DNA of 18,120 nucleotides from an uncultured Eubacteriales bacterium (lineage in GTDB: Bacteria > Bacillota > Clostridia > Oscillospirales > Acutalibacteraceae): positions 1-18,120 of the forward strand of contig CAKSRC010000025.1 of assembly GCA_934486915.1 (NCBI GenBank), in the 5' to 3' direction. Positions 1 through 7,406 of this stretch are shown here, one piece after another. Made by a program: the position numbers and the translations under genes. Every line of letters begins with the position of its first letter. The stretch's first letter is position 1. The notes under the pieces are model-generated. The model did no database searches, had not been told where the DNA came from, and saw nothing but the letters and a program-made list of their open reading frames with translations.

Positions 1-44
1 ATTTCTATTCTGTCATCAAGGGTTAAATGTTTGTTTTTGCTCAT
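1..44 (-). CDS. IS30-family transposase, N-terminal fragment (runs off left edge)
   Basis: Only the first 14 codons are inside the window, read leftward from ATG at 44-42 (MSKNKHLTLDDRIE...). The 'KHLTLDDRIEI' start is the typical opening of IS30-family transposases, whose N-terminal helix-turn-helix binds the element ends before the DDE catalytic domain cuts and joins DNA. A strong AGGAGG site (plus-strand cctcct, 54-59) lies 9 bases before the ATG, which fixes the start. The rest of the gene, including the catalytic residues, is outside the window, so intactness cannot be judged. The call rests on a short stretch but the pattern is distinctive. Confidence 0.72.
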   Translation of the reverse strand, partial: MSKNKHLTLDDRIE

Positions 45-89
45 TGTCTGAGACCTCCTTTTCTCAGACTTAATGCTGCCACAAAATCT

Positions 90-146
90 TTCTCTCACTA
101 AATGCAATCGTAAATTCTACTGTTGCATTTACTTTGAGAATTTACG
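90..146. repeat. Nested inverted repeats beside the IS30-type gene (probable IS end)
   Basis: Two perfect inverted repeats interleave here: TAAATGCAA (99-107) with TTGCATTTA (123-131), and CGTAAATTCT (109-118) with AGAATTTACG (137-146). They sit upstream of the transposase start, where the terminal inverted repeat and transposase-binding sites of an insertion sequence are expected. The exact IS boundary is not visible because the other end is outside the window; about 146 is my guess for the outer edge. Confidence 0.5.
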
Positions 147-172
147 TATATTGTAAATTAATTAACTTTTAA

Positions 173-201
173 TTGACGTAATCGAAAAATTGTGGTATAC
201 T
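173..201 (+). promoter_or_regulatory. Sigma-A-type promoter of the peptide operon
   Basis: TTGACG (-35, 173-178) and TATACT (-10, 196-201) are separated by exactly 17 bases, close to the vegetative consensus, and point toward the operon that begins at 384. No other equally good promoter is visible before the first structural gene. Transcription would start near 208, giving a leader of roughly 175 nt. The promoter lies just outside the probable IS end, so insertion of the element may have altered its upstream control. Confidence 0.75.
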
Positions 202-229
202 AGTATCAAACAGGTTGGGAGTTGTATCT

Positions 230-250
230 ATGAAAGGTGATCCTTTTTAG
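230..250 (+). CDS. Six-codon leader ORF (MKGDPF)
   Basis: ATG AAA GGT GAT CCT TTT TAG lies in the operon leader with a GGGAG ribosome-binding-like stretch (217-221) 8 bases upstream. AAAGG (233-237) and CCTTT (242-246) inside it can form a short hairpin. Placement between the promoter and an intrinsic terminator is what a translated attenuator needs: ribosome position on this ORF could decide whether the downstream stem forms. That role is inferred; such a short ORF can occur by chance. Confidence 0.4.
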   Translation: MKGDPF

Positions 251-301
251 TGTAGTTGGTTTTGAAACTATAATTATGCATTTATATATTGTTATTTTTT
301 T

Positions 302-341
302 AAGCGCAAGCTGATTATTGAGGGTCGGTTTGCGCTTTTTT
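302..341 (+). terminator. Leader intrinsic terminator / attenuator
   Basis: AAGCGCAA (302-309) pairs perfectly with TTGCGCTT (330-337) across a 20-base loop and is followed by further T residues to 341. It lies downstream of the promoter at 173-201 and upstream of the first gene at 384, so if active it would stop transcripts before the operon. It therefore looks like an attenuator rather than the end of a gene. The only plus-strand coding sequence before it is the six-codon ORF. Confidence 0.65.
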
Positions 342-383
342 ACCATTTATTAAAAATTTAATATAAAAACGGAGGATATAAAT

Positions 384-1763
384 ATGGGATATAAATTAAA
401 AAAACAATATAGATTAGGTGTGGCGAACAATTGCAACTATATACTATCGGATCAGGGTGATGAGTGCGTATATCTCAATCCTTATGTTGCGTTTGTATTG
501 AATAGACTATTTACTGGTTCCTCTGTTGAAGATATAGCAGGTGTTTTATCTACTATAAATGGTTTTTCAACCGAAAAGGCCAATAATATTGTTTTAAAAA
601 TTATTCACAGATTAACAAACTATATTGAACTATCTCAATCTCCATCTATTATAAAAATTGAGGATGAAATAGATATATTAAATAGAAGTAAAACCTTTTT
701 ATGCCCCATTACTAAAGAAAAAATACCCAGTAAAATCAAGTTTTATTTGACAGATTTTTGTCCTAGAAGATGTATATATTGTTTTGCTGGTGCCAAGTTC
801 ACAAATAAGATTGTCGAAAATAAAGAGTTCCTTTCAGTTAATAGATTTAAAGAAATTATAAAGGAAGCAGCAGCTATTGGCGTTTCAAATATTGAAATAA
901 GTGGCGGGGATCCATTTATTATTAAAAACATTGACGAATATTTAAAAGTAATGATTGATTATTTCCCAAATGAGTGGGGAACATCTACAAAGGCGTATGT
1001 TTCTGAAGACCTAGCAAAAAAAATATCAGAAATAGGTCTTAAAGAAATGCAAGTAAGTATTGATTCTCATATCCCTGAATCTGTAGACAAATTATTGGGG
1101 GTTAAAAATGCATTTAATGAAGTAATTGCAACTATTCATAATTTAATGAATGCAGGCATTGAGGTTACTACAAAATCAGTAATTACATCGTTGAATATTT
1201 ATGATATTCCCGAAACAATTAGGTTTTTAGTTGAGTTGGGAGTAAAACATTTAAGATTTTCTTATTATTACATATCTGCTAATAGGCACAGTGATACCTT
1301 ATATCCCACAAATGAACAATTTGCTTGGTTAAATAATGAGATTCCTTCATTGTTGAATTATTTAAAAGAGAATAATGTGGGTACCGACTTAACTACTCAT
1401 GAATTATATCAAGACACTTTCCGTGGTGATCGAGTGATATGTGGTGGGTTTACTGGAAGTATGTCAGTTAGATTTGATGGAGCTGTCATGTTCTGCGATT
1501 CATTAAATCATTGTGATGATTTTGCTGCTGGAAATTTAAATGAACAAGGGATACTTGAAACATGGAATTCAAAGGAATTAAGCAACTTTAATGATCCATC
1601 ATTCTTTAAAGAAAAATACATTGGTACAAAATGTTATACTTGTAATATTTTTGATAACTGCTTTTATAGGCGTTGTTATGTTAGGTCATATCAAAGATAT
1701 GGAAATTATTTTGATGTTGACCCTGCATGTCCTTTTGGGGAAGAAGGTTATATTATCCGATAG
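384..1763 (+). CDS. Radical SAM/SPASM peptide-modifying enzyme with PqqD-like N-terminal domain
   Basis: 459-aa predicted RiPP maturase. Residues 1-85 look like a PqqD-type recognition domain, which in this class binds the precursor leader. The radical SAM core carries C126-x3-C130-x2-C133 (CPRRCIYC) for the SAM-binding [4Fe-4S] cluster and the SGGDP loop near 173-177. The C-terminus has the SPASM cysteine set (C353, C371, C377, C417, C420, C426, C431, C449) for auxiliary clusters. SPASM enzymes of this layout make thioether (sactipeptide or ranthipeptide), C-C or C-O cross-links; the bond made here cannot be read from sequence. The start is set by GGAGGA (371-376) 7 bases before ATG. It is the first structural gene after the attenuator-like leader. 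The radical SAM/SPASM assignment is firm; activity on the two Cys-rich peptides downstream is inferred from position. Confidence 0.93.
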   Translation: MGYKLKKQYRLGVANNCNYILSDQGDECVYLNPYVAFVLNRLFTGSSVEDIAGVLSTINGFSTEKANNIVLKIIHRLTNYIELSQSPSIIKIEDEIDILNRSKTFLCPITKEKIPSKIKFYLTDFCPRRCIYCFAGAKFTNKIVENKEFLSVNRFKEIIKEAAAIGVSNIEISGGDPFIIKNIDEYLKVMIDYFPNEWGTSTKAYVSEDLAKKISEIGLKEMQVSIDSHIPESVDKLLGVKNAFNEVIATIHNLMNAGIEVTTKSVITSLNIYDIPETIRFLVELGVKHLRFSYYYISANRHSDTLYPTNEQFAWLNNEIPSLLNYLKENNVGTDLTTHELYQDTFRGDRVICGGFTGSMSVRFDGAVMFCDSLNHCDDFAAGNLNEQGILETWNSKELSNFNDPSFFKEKYIGTKCYTCNIFDNCFYRRCYVRSYQRYGNYFDVDPACPFGEEGYIIR

Positions 1764-1775
1764 GGATGTGATTAT

Positions 1776-2876
1776 TTGTTTTATTCTACACCAGAATTTG
1801 ATTTACTTATAGGAAATCATAATTTGGATTATGCCTGTTTACATGCCATTTACGATGTGGGGATGAAAGATGATACAGGGTTTACTCAAGGGATTGCACA
1901 CTTAGCAGAACATATTATTGAAATGCAATTTATGAGTGATGGTAGTTTTTGTGTTGAGGCTAATGCATTTTTAAACAAAGAATATACATGTTTTTACTCA
2001 AAATGTCTTGTTGAAAATTCCCATAAAAGCTTAAAAATACAAAATGAATTAATTGAAAAATCTATCTGTTTGATATCAGATGCTATAGTTCAAAATGAGA
2101 AAAAAAGGATTTTAGATGAAAATAGAATAGCTTTAAAAAACACTAGACTAAGTAATGTTTTAAAAATCGAGTCTTTGGCTTTTGATAATGTCTTAAAAAC
2201 ACCAACATATATTACGCCTGAGCTTTTTCTTCAAATCTCAACTCAAGATCTTATACAATTCATCGTTGAAAAATATTCTAAAAAACCATGTATAGTTTAT
2301 AGCGGCGGCATATCTGATATGAAATTCCTTGGTTTATCGCCGATAGAAAACAATTGTCTAAAAACGGATAAGCATATATTGGGAAAGTGTATTACATATA
2401 ACAATTTGTTTTGTCTGTATTTTGATGAACTAAAATGCTCTAATGAGTATTTTAACCTCAAAATATTGATGGAATATTATTGTCACGTATGGAATTGTAC
2501 GCACAAGAATATAATGCTTTCAAATACTATAAAATTATTTGATTCAAAAACATTACTACTTTTTGAATTTAGAGATTTTGTTGAATATGAATTTTTTGCG
2601 TTTCTTTGTTCAAATGATTTTAACTTTGAACGTCATTATAAATTTGTATATGAAAAAGTTTTGTTGGAGTATTTATGTAAATTTCAGAATTTGTCTTCTT
2701 TGAATTTATTTATATATAAAACCTATAGGTATTTTAAAGAGGATGATTTTAATTATGGCTCTATAAAAAAAATCATATCCAGTATTTGTCACAATTCCAT
2801 CGAGGCTATCCACAATTCTTTAATACGCAAAATTTTAGAAAATAGTCAAGGAGAAATTAATGAAATATTTAAATGA
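1776..2876 (+). CDS. M16-family zinc peptidase-like protein (probable leader peptidase)
   Basis: 366 aa. The inverted zinc motif H42-L-A-E45-H46 sits after a GIAHLAEH stretch typical of M16 (insulinase/PqqF/AlbF) peptidases. E108 and E115, seven apart, reproduce the spacing of the accessory Glu and third zinc ligand in this family, so the catalytic set appears intact. The protein is shorter than a two-repeat M16 peptidase (about 420 aa) and the second half is divergent. M16 proteins cut leaders in several radical SAM peptide pathways (AlbF in subtilosin, PqqF in PQQ), so leader removal is the likely job. The only reasonable start is TTG at 1776, with a weak AGGGA nine bases upstream. It is in the same frame as the preceding gene, separated only by its TAG stop. 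Its 3' end overlaps the next gene by 17 bases, suggesting coupling. Confidence 0.8.
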   Translation: MFYSTPEFDLLIGNHNLDYACLHAIYDVGMKDDTGFTQGIAHLAEHIIEMQFMSDGSFCVEANAFLNKEYTCFYSKCLVENSHKSLKIQNELIEKSICLISDAIVQNEKKRILDENRIALKNTRLSNVLKIESLAFDNVLKTPTYITPELFLQISTQDLIQFIVEKYSKKPCIVYSGGISDMKFLGLSPIENNCLKTDKHILGKCITYNNLFCLYFDELKCSNEYFNLKILMEYYCHVWNCTHKNIMLSNTIKLFDSKTLLLFEFRDFVEYEFFAFLCSNDFNFERHYKFVYEKVLLEYLCKFQNLSSLNLFIYKTYRYFKEDDFNYGSIKKIISSICHNSIEAIHNSLIRKILENSQGEINEIFK

Positions 2877-4182
2877 TGATTATATAGCAATATCTCCTCA
2901 ATTTAAGGTTTATTCCAAAGATGAAAAAATTGTAGTAAAAACCTCTAATCAAAATGAGGAATATGTTGTGTCTCCCGTAATGGGAGTGGTTTTACAATGG
3001 TTTACCGGAGAATATAAGCTAAAAAATATTATTGAATCAGCTAAACTGATATTCGGGGAAAACATCGATTTAATATCTTATATAGATAAGATTAATAATT
3101 TTTTTGGCAATTTTATCATTACAAGTAATAAAATAATTCCATCCAAAGAATGTGCATCTATAAAAATATTAGATATCCAAAAAATAAAACCTTTGTATTT
3201 TGATATTTTAAGGGCAAATCGCTTTTCTGGGCCTAAAACAATTGTTTTTAATGTTACTAATCATTGTAATTTTTCTTGTATATATTGTCATAATAAAACG
3301 AACTCTAATTCTATGTATGGTAGTTCATTTGTGTCGCTAAACTCTTTAGCAAATTTTTTTAAACAGGCTAAAGAAAAAGGATGTGAAAAAGTAATATTAA
3401 CCGGCGGCGATCCGATGATTCATCCAAATATTTTTGAAATAATTAAAGTAATAAAGTGCTGCGGTATTAATTCATTTCTTTCCACAAAAACGCCTATTTC
3501 TGAAAATATCATGTATAATTTAATTACAGCTGGTTTGAGCGAAATTCAATATAGTGTTGATTCTCTCAATGATGATATATTAAAACAGTTAAATGTAAAG
3601 AGTAGCAAATCAGAAATTTGTTCATCTCTCAAAGTAATAAGGAACTCAAAAATTAAATATAAAATAAAGTGCGTTATAACTAGCATCAATATTAAGAGTA
3701 TTTCTTATCTTCTAAAAACTTGTCTATCAGAAAAAATATATAATGTTGGTTTTAATCTTTATTCCGGAGACATTACCGATCCACTTGTGCCATCTGAAAA
3801 AGATATCTATGAACTTCTATTAGAATTTAAAAAATACGAAAAAAGCGGTATGTCTTTAGAATATAAGTTTAAAAAGAAACTACACATTTGCGGTTCATTA
3901 ATACATACATTATATTTGAACGAAAACGGTGATGTAAGTTATTGTTTCAAGGATTATAACGCTAAAGAGTTAAATTTAGGAAATATTACAGAACAATCTC
4001 TGAATGAGATATGGAATAGCGATTTAGCTTTTAAGTTTTTGACTCCTAAACAGCAGTTATTTGAAAATTTAGAATGCGCAAATTGCAAAAAATTCCAAAA
4101 ATGCATATATTATAGCTGCTACTATGAGCGCTATTTAAAAAACGGGACTCCATTCTCAAAACTGCAGGAGTGTATATGTTGA
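2860..4182 (+). CDS. Second radical SAM/SPASM peptide maturase with PqqD-like N-terminal domain
   Basis: 440 aa. Residues 1-90 resemble a PqqD-like leader-binding domain. The radical SAM motif is C136-x3-C140-x2-C143 (CNFSCIYC) and the TGGDP SAM-binding loop is at 181-185. SPASM cysteines are C344, C362, C406, C409, C415, C420, C438 and C440, the last pair at the very C-terminus. It shares architecture with the 459-aa enzyme upstream but is clearly divergent, so the two probably act at different sites, on different precursors, or in sequence, rather than being a recent duplicate. AAGGAG (2848-2853) precedes the ATG. It overlaps the M16 gene upstream and the kinase-like gene downstream, so expression should be tightly coupled. 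Reaction type is unresolved. Confidence 0.92.
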   Translation: MKYLNDDYIAISPQFKVYSKDEKIVVKTSNQNEEYVVSPVMGVVLQWFTGEYKLKNIIESAKLIFGENIDLISYIDKINNFFGNFIITSNKIIPSKECASIKILDIQKIKPLYFDILRANRFSGPKTIVFNVTNHCNFSCIYCHNKTNSNSMYGSSFVSLNSLANFFKQAKEKGCEKVILTGGDPMIHPNIFEIIKVIKCCGINSFLSTKTPISENIMYNLITAGLSEIQYSVDSLNDDILKQLNVKSSKSEICSSLKVIRNSKIKYKIKCVITSINIKSISYLLKTCLSEKIYNVGFNLYSGDITDPLVPSEKDIYELLLEFKKYEKSGMSLEYKFKKKLHICGSLIHTLYLNENGDVSYCFKDYNAKELNLGNITEQSLNEIWNSDLAFKFLTPKQQLFENLECANCKKFQKCIYYSCYYERYLKNGTPFSKLQECIC

Positions 4183-5186
4183 ACAAAAATGATGTAAATG
4201 ATTATGTAGTATTCCTTCCAAATGCCATATCTCTAGAAAAGGTGTATTTAAAATACGATAATAAGTATATTGAGTTTTCCTCAAACTTATTGGATTATTT
4301 AGATGAAGTGTATTTTAACGATTATATTCTTCAGAGGAACGAGGGTGAAATATTAGGTACTATAGTTTTGTTAATAGATACAAATATTTTCCCACGTAGA
4401 TATGATTATGAAAATTATGATGATTGTGTTTTCACTCCAAAAACTCATCCTATGTATATTAAAGATGTGTATAATGAAGTGATTAATACTTCGAATATAA
4501 AAATTCATAAATCACATTATCCCAACGAATCTTTACATATACATAATTTTTCTGATAATAGTTTTACTTCTGTTGTCAGTAACCGTATTGATGCAATAAA
4601 ATATTCAAAATTTGCAATTAAACAAGTTTTATCAACATATTTATCGCAAAATAACATTTATACTTTACATGCGTCGGCGGTTTCAAAAGGAAACAGAGGG
4701 TATGTTTTCATGTCGGGAAGTCATCAAGGAAAATCAACACTTTATTCCAATTTAATTTGTAATGGATTTGAGCCTATAAATGATGACATTGTTTTTTGGG
4801 GGGAACGCGAGGATCATATTGAGCTACACCGATGTCCTATTGTAACTCAAATAAGAGATACGCGACCTAATAATTTGACAATGTCAAAGAATTACGCAAC
4901 ACAACATGAAACGATGTTTAATGAAAAAATAAGTAATATTATATTAGATTCTGTGTTTTGGATTTCAAAAGGATGGGAGAAAACTTCAATAAACTCAGCG
5001 GTTCCCGAACATTTTTTTAAAAAAACACTTCGTTCATGCAGTACTCATAAGGCAATTTCATTAAATGATAATTATCTGATAGCATTTAAAAAATTAATGA
5101 GCCTCCCTTATTACGAATTAAGAATGTCTTCAGATTATAATGAAATATGTGAATGTTTTAATAGGTTTTTAAAAACTAAATATTAA
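4176..5186 (+). CDS. HPr-kinase-like P-loop protein (HprK-related)
   Basis: 336 aa from ATG 4176. This start is preferred over GTG 4170 because the AGGAG (4166-4170) would overlap the latter, and it overlaps the stop of the previous gene. Near residue 165 is HASAV, followed by a Walker A loop GSHQGKST (181-188) and, shortly after, NDD (203-204 for the two Asp). This order matches the C-terminal catalytic half of HprK-related proteins. HprK itself phosphorylates Ser of HPr, and relatives in some peptide (notably lasso-peptide) clusters phosphorylate the product. The N-terminal ~160 residues are not recognised. Here it may phosphorylate the peptide (both tails are rich in Ser/Thr) or act as a nucleotide-dependent assembly factor. 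Family placement is good; the substrate is inferred. Confidence 0.75.
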   Translation: MLNKNDVNDYVVFLPNAISLEKVYLKYDNKYIEFSSNLLDYLDEVYFNDYILQRNEGEILGTIVLLIDTNIFPRRYDYENYDDCVFTPKTHPMYIKDVYNEVINTSNIKIHKSHYPNESLHIHNFSDNSFTSVVSNRIDAIKYSKFAIKQVLSTYLSQNNIYTLHASAVSKGNRGYVFMSGSHQGKSTLYSNLICNGFEPINDDIVFWGEREDHIELHRCPIVTQIRDTRPNNLTMSKNYATQHETMFNEKISNIILDSVFWISKGWEKTSINSAVPEHFFKKTLRSCSTHKAISLNDNYLIAFKKLMSLPYYELRMSSDYNEICECFNRFLKTKY

Positions 5187-5192
5187 GCTTGT

Positions 5193-5424
5193 AAAAGTGA
5201 GCACACAACTTTTTACGAAAGGATTATTGAATATGGATATTAAAAATTTAACTTTATCGGAACTTTCTTCTATTGTAAACGAAATGGGTTATGACCTAAG
5301 TGATTTAGAAGATATAGAAATACTTGCAGCTTGTAGTGGTACATGTACTAAGTGTCAGAATTCATGTCAACTTTGCCAGTCTGGATGCACATCAAATAGT
5401 TAATTTTATTGTGTGCTCACTTTT
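5193..5424. repeat. 16-bp perfect inverted repeat flanking the first precursor gene
   Basis: AAAAGTGAGCACACAA (5193-5208) has its exact reverse complement TTGTGTGCTCACTTTT at 5409-5424; 200 bases lie between, holding the whole first precursor gene. Each arm contains a near-palindrome (GTGAGCACAC / GTGTGCTCAC) and each is followed by the same ACTTTTTAC (5208-5216, 5419-5427) before a ribosome binding site. It could form a long RNA stem that sets relative expression of the two peptides, be a regulator site present twice, or mark a past duplication or cassette insertion. Confidence 0.85.
5233..5403 (+). CDS. Cys-rich RiPP precursor peptide 1 (three CxxxC units)
   Basis: 56 aa from ATG 5233, chosen because AAAGGA (5218-5223) lies 9 bases upstream; a longer GTG start at 5197 would fall inside an inverted repeat and lacks a site. 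Residues 1-32 form an acidic, probably helical leader ending DLEDIEILA. The tail has cysteines at 34, 38, 41, 45, 48 and 52, that is CxxxC three times joined by two-residue linkers, and ends TSNS. The leader motif is shared with the next small gene, as expected for recognition by the PqqD-like domains. The peptide is flanked by the maturase genes upstream and ABC exporters downstream. No GG cleavage site is visible, and the leader boundary near A32/A33 is a guess. I do not recognise a named family; the spacing differs from the SCIFF pattern I know. Confidence 0.88.
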   Translation: MDIKNLTLSELSSIVNEMGYDLSDLEDIEILAACSGTCTKCQNSCQLCQSGCTSNS

Positions 5425-5444
5425 TACATTTTAGGAGGATTAAA

Positions 5445-5618
5445 ATGTTCGAAAGAAAAAATTATTCTATTGAAAAAATTAAAGAAACCATCAAAGAATT
5501 GGGTCTAGATGCTCAAGATCTCGAAGATATAGAGATTTTAGCAAAGAAAGATTCTGAATTAAATAAATGTGAGGGAACTTGTGTTTCTTGCCAAACAGGT
5601 TGTGAAACAAATAGTTGA
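5445..5618 (+). CDS. Cys-rich RiPP precursor peptide 2 (two CxxxC units)
   Basis: 57 aa from ATG 5445, with AGGAGG (5433-5438) six bases upstream, the strongest ribosome site in the operon. Its leader shares G-x-D-x-x-DLEDIEILA with peptide 1 but continues with a charged KKDSELNK stretch, so the Cys region starts at residue 42. Cysteines at 42, 46, 49 and 53 make CxxxC twice joined by two residues, one unit fewer than peptide 1, and the end (ETNS) parallels TSNS. The pair looks like diverged duplicates whose tails differ by one seven-residue module. They may be a two-component product or two independent substrates of the two maturases. The stop is six bases before the first ABC gene. Confidence 0.88.
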   Translation: MFERKNYSIEKIKETIKELGLDAQDLEDIEILAKKDSELNKCEGTCVSCQTGCETNS

Positions 5619-5624
5619 TTTATT

Positions 5625-7406
5625 ATGTTTAATAAAAAATATAATGTATTGGGTTTGATTTTTTTAAATTTTAAAATCTCGCCCATCTGTTCGTGCGCAA
5701 TTATTTTACAAAACATAGTAGAAGGTTTTTTGCCTACTATCTTAATGTTTGCCATATCAAATTTTATAGACAATGTAATAAATGGCGAAAGTATTACAAC
5801 GATTTATAACTCATTGTTTGGTGTTGCTTCGGTTATGGCCATACAGTTTCTATTTTCTTCTGTATTTTCTATTGTGCATAGAAAACTGAAAGTTGACTTA
5901 TCAAGATATTGTGATTATGAAGGCATAAAACGAGTAGCCTCATTAGAATATAGTTATATTGAATCTAAAAAAGAATATGAAAACAGCATTAGAGTTTTAT
6001 CCGGTGCTAGTGCTTATATATACAATGCATATCAAATGTCACTTTCTATTTTGCTTTTGTTTGTTAGAATTACTGGATTATTAATCGTTTTTTTTAATAC
6101 AAAATTATGGTGGATAGGATTGTTTATAGCTCTATCTTCTCTGCCTATTTTTATAATTTCATATAAAAGTGGTAAAAAAGTATACGAATTTTATAAAATT
6201 CATTTTGAGGATGATTTAGAGATGAATCATCAAACCCATATTTTAAAAAGCAGGGATGTTGTGGATGAAAGAACATTGTTTGAATTTTCAGATAAAATTG
6301 AAAAAAAATGGATCTCACTAAGAAAAAAATATTTCAAAAATCAAATAATCATAAACAAAAAAGTGGAATTTCAATTAAAAATTCCTTTTGTAATTTCTTG
6401 GATTTTAATAGGTTTTTTTATGGTCTCAATGGTGAAAGCTGTTTTTATTGAAATAATAACTATTGGATTGTTCATCTCTATGGTTAACAATATTATTGAC
6501 TTAAATGCCTGTATTAATTCCACACTCTCATCTTTGGCTATTAAAATAGCACAAATAAAATCTTTTATTTGTGACCTTAATGATTTTAACAAATATAATT
6601 TTAACGAAAATGTTTTAATTAAACCTGCCGATGAAGTATCTTTTGAATCATTGGAGTTTAAGAATGTGTCTTTTAGTTATCCTAATACTAATAGAATTGT
6701 TTTAAATAATGTTTCATTTAAGATTATAAAAGGAAATTCATATGCGTTTATTGGGAAAAATGGTTCGGGTAAAAGCACTATTATTAAACTTATTATAGGT
6801 TTATATAAAGAATATGATGGCACAATACTTATCAATGGAAAAGATATTAGGGAATTCAATATTTCTAATATAAAGGCTATGTTTGGAATACTATTTCAGG
6901 ATTATGCCAAATATCAGGTTTCTCTAAAAGAAAATATTGATATTGGAGCTATGAGATATAAAAGTGATGAGAGAAGTGTTTTTTTAAATAGAGAAAAATC
7001 ACTTGAAGCGACAAAATTGAATACTTTAATTGAGAAACTTCCTAATGGAATCAACACCGAACTTGGAAAAATTGATTCTTTGGGACAAAATGTTTCAGGA
7101 GGAGAATGGCAAAGAATCGCAATTGCTAGATTGTTGATGAGTAACTCTAACGTTTATATTTTAGATGAACCCACATCTTCTATCGACCCAATTCTAGAAG
7201 AATGCATCTATAGTCTTTTTGCCAAAAAGAATAATAATCAAACCTCAATAACTATTAGCCATCGGCTTGGAGTGACCAAAATGTTGGATCAAATTTTTGT
7301 TTTGGAAAATGGAACTATAGTTGAACAAGGAAATCACGAATACTTAATGAATAAAAAAGGACAATATTATGACATGTACATTAAACAACAAGGAAGGTAT
7401 ATATGA
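5625..7406 (+). CDS. ABC exporter half-transporter 1 (membrane domain + ATPase)
   Basis: 593 aa. The N-terminal ~320 residues contain several hydrophobic membrane segments (for example around 24-46, 66-84, 140-180 and 255-290). The ATPase half has Walker A GKNGSGKST (377-385), signature VSGGEWQR (490-497), Walker B ending DE (514-515) and the switch His 546. There is no N-terminal C39 peptidase domain, so it does not cut leaders itself; that fits a separate M16 peptidase. It probably pairs with the next half-transporter to export the mature peptide and may also provide self-protection, since no dedicated immunity gene is visible. Only six bases separate it from precursor 2 and no clear ribosome site is seen, so its translation may depend on the upstream gene. 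Confidence 0.92.
   Translation: MFNKKYNVLGLIFLNFKISPICSCAIILQNIVEGFLPTILMFAISNFIDNVINGESITTIYNSLFGVASVMAIQFLFSSVFSIVHRKLKVDLSRYCDYEGIKRVASLEYSYIESKKEYENSIRVLSGASAYIYNAYQMSLSILLLFVRITGLLIVFFNTKLWWIGLFIALSSLPIFIISYKSGKKVYEFYKIHFEDDLEMNHQTHILKSRDVVDERTLFEFSDKIEKKWISLRKKYFKNQIIINKKVEFQLKIPFVISWILIGFFMVSMVKAVFIEIITIGLFISMVNNIIDLNACINSTLSSLAIKIAQIKSFICDLNDFNKYNFNENVLIKPADEVSFESLEFKNVSFSYPNTNRIVLNNVSFKIIKGNSYAFIGKNGSGKSTIIKLIIGLYKEYDGTILINGKDIREFNISNIKAMFGILFQDYAKYQVSLKENIDIGAMRYKSDERSVFLNREKSLEATKLNTLIEKLPNGINTELGKIDSLGQNVSGGEWQRIAIARLLMSNSNVYILDEPTSSIDPILEECIYSLFAKKNNNQTSITISHRLGVTKMLDQIFVLENGTIVEQGNHEYLMNKKGQYYDMYIKQQGRYI

Noticed and set aside
5197..5232. Longer GTG start for precursor 1 adding 12 residues
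   Set aside because: The extension lies in the inverted repeat, has no ribosome site, and the leader motif alignment with precursor 2 favours ATG 5233.
5409..5444. Longer TTG start for precursor 2 adding 12 residues
   Set aside because: The extension is the other arm of the inverted repeat plus the AGGAGG site itself; ATG 5445 has ideal spacing.
5233..5618. Reading the two small Cys-rich proteins as ferredoxins or metallothioneins
   Set aside because: Cys spacing does not match CxxCxxCxxxC ferredoxin motifs, and the shared acidic leader with adjacent PqqD/radical SAM genes fits precursors better, though metal binding is not excluded.
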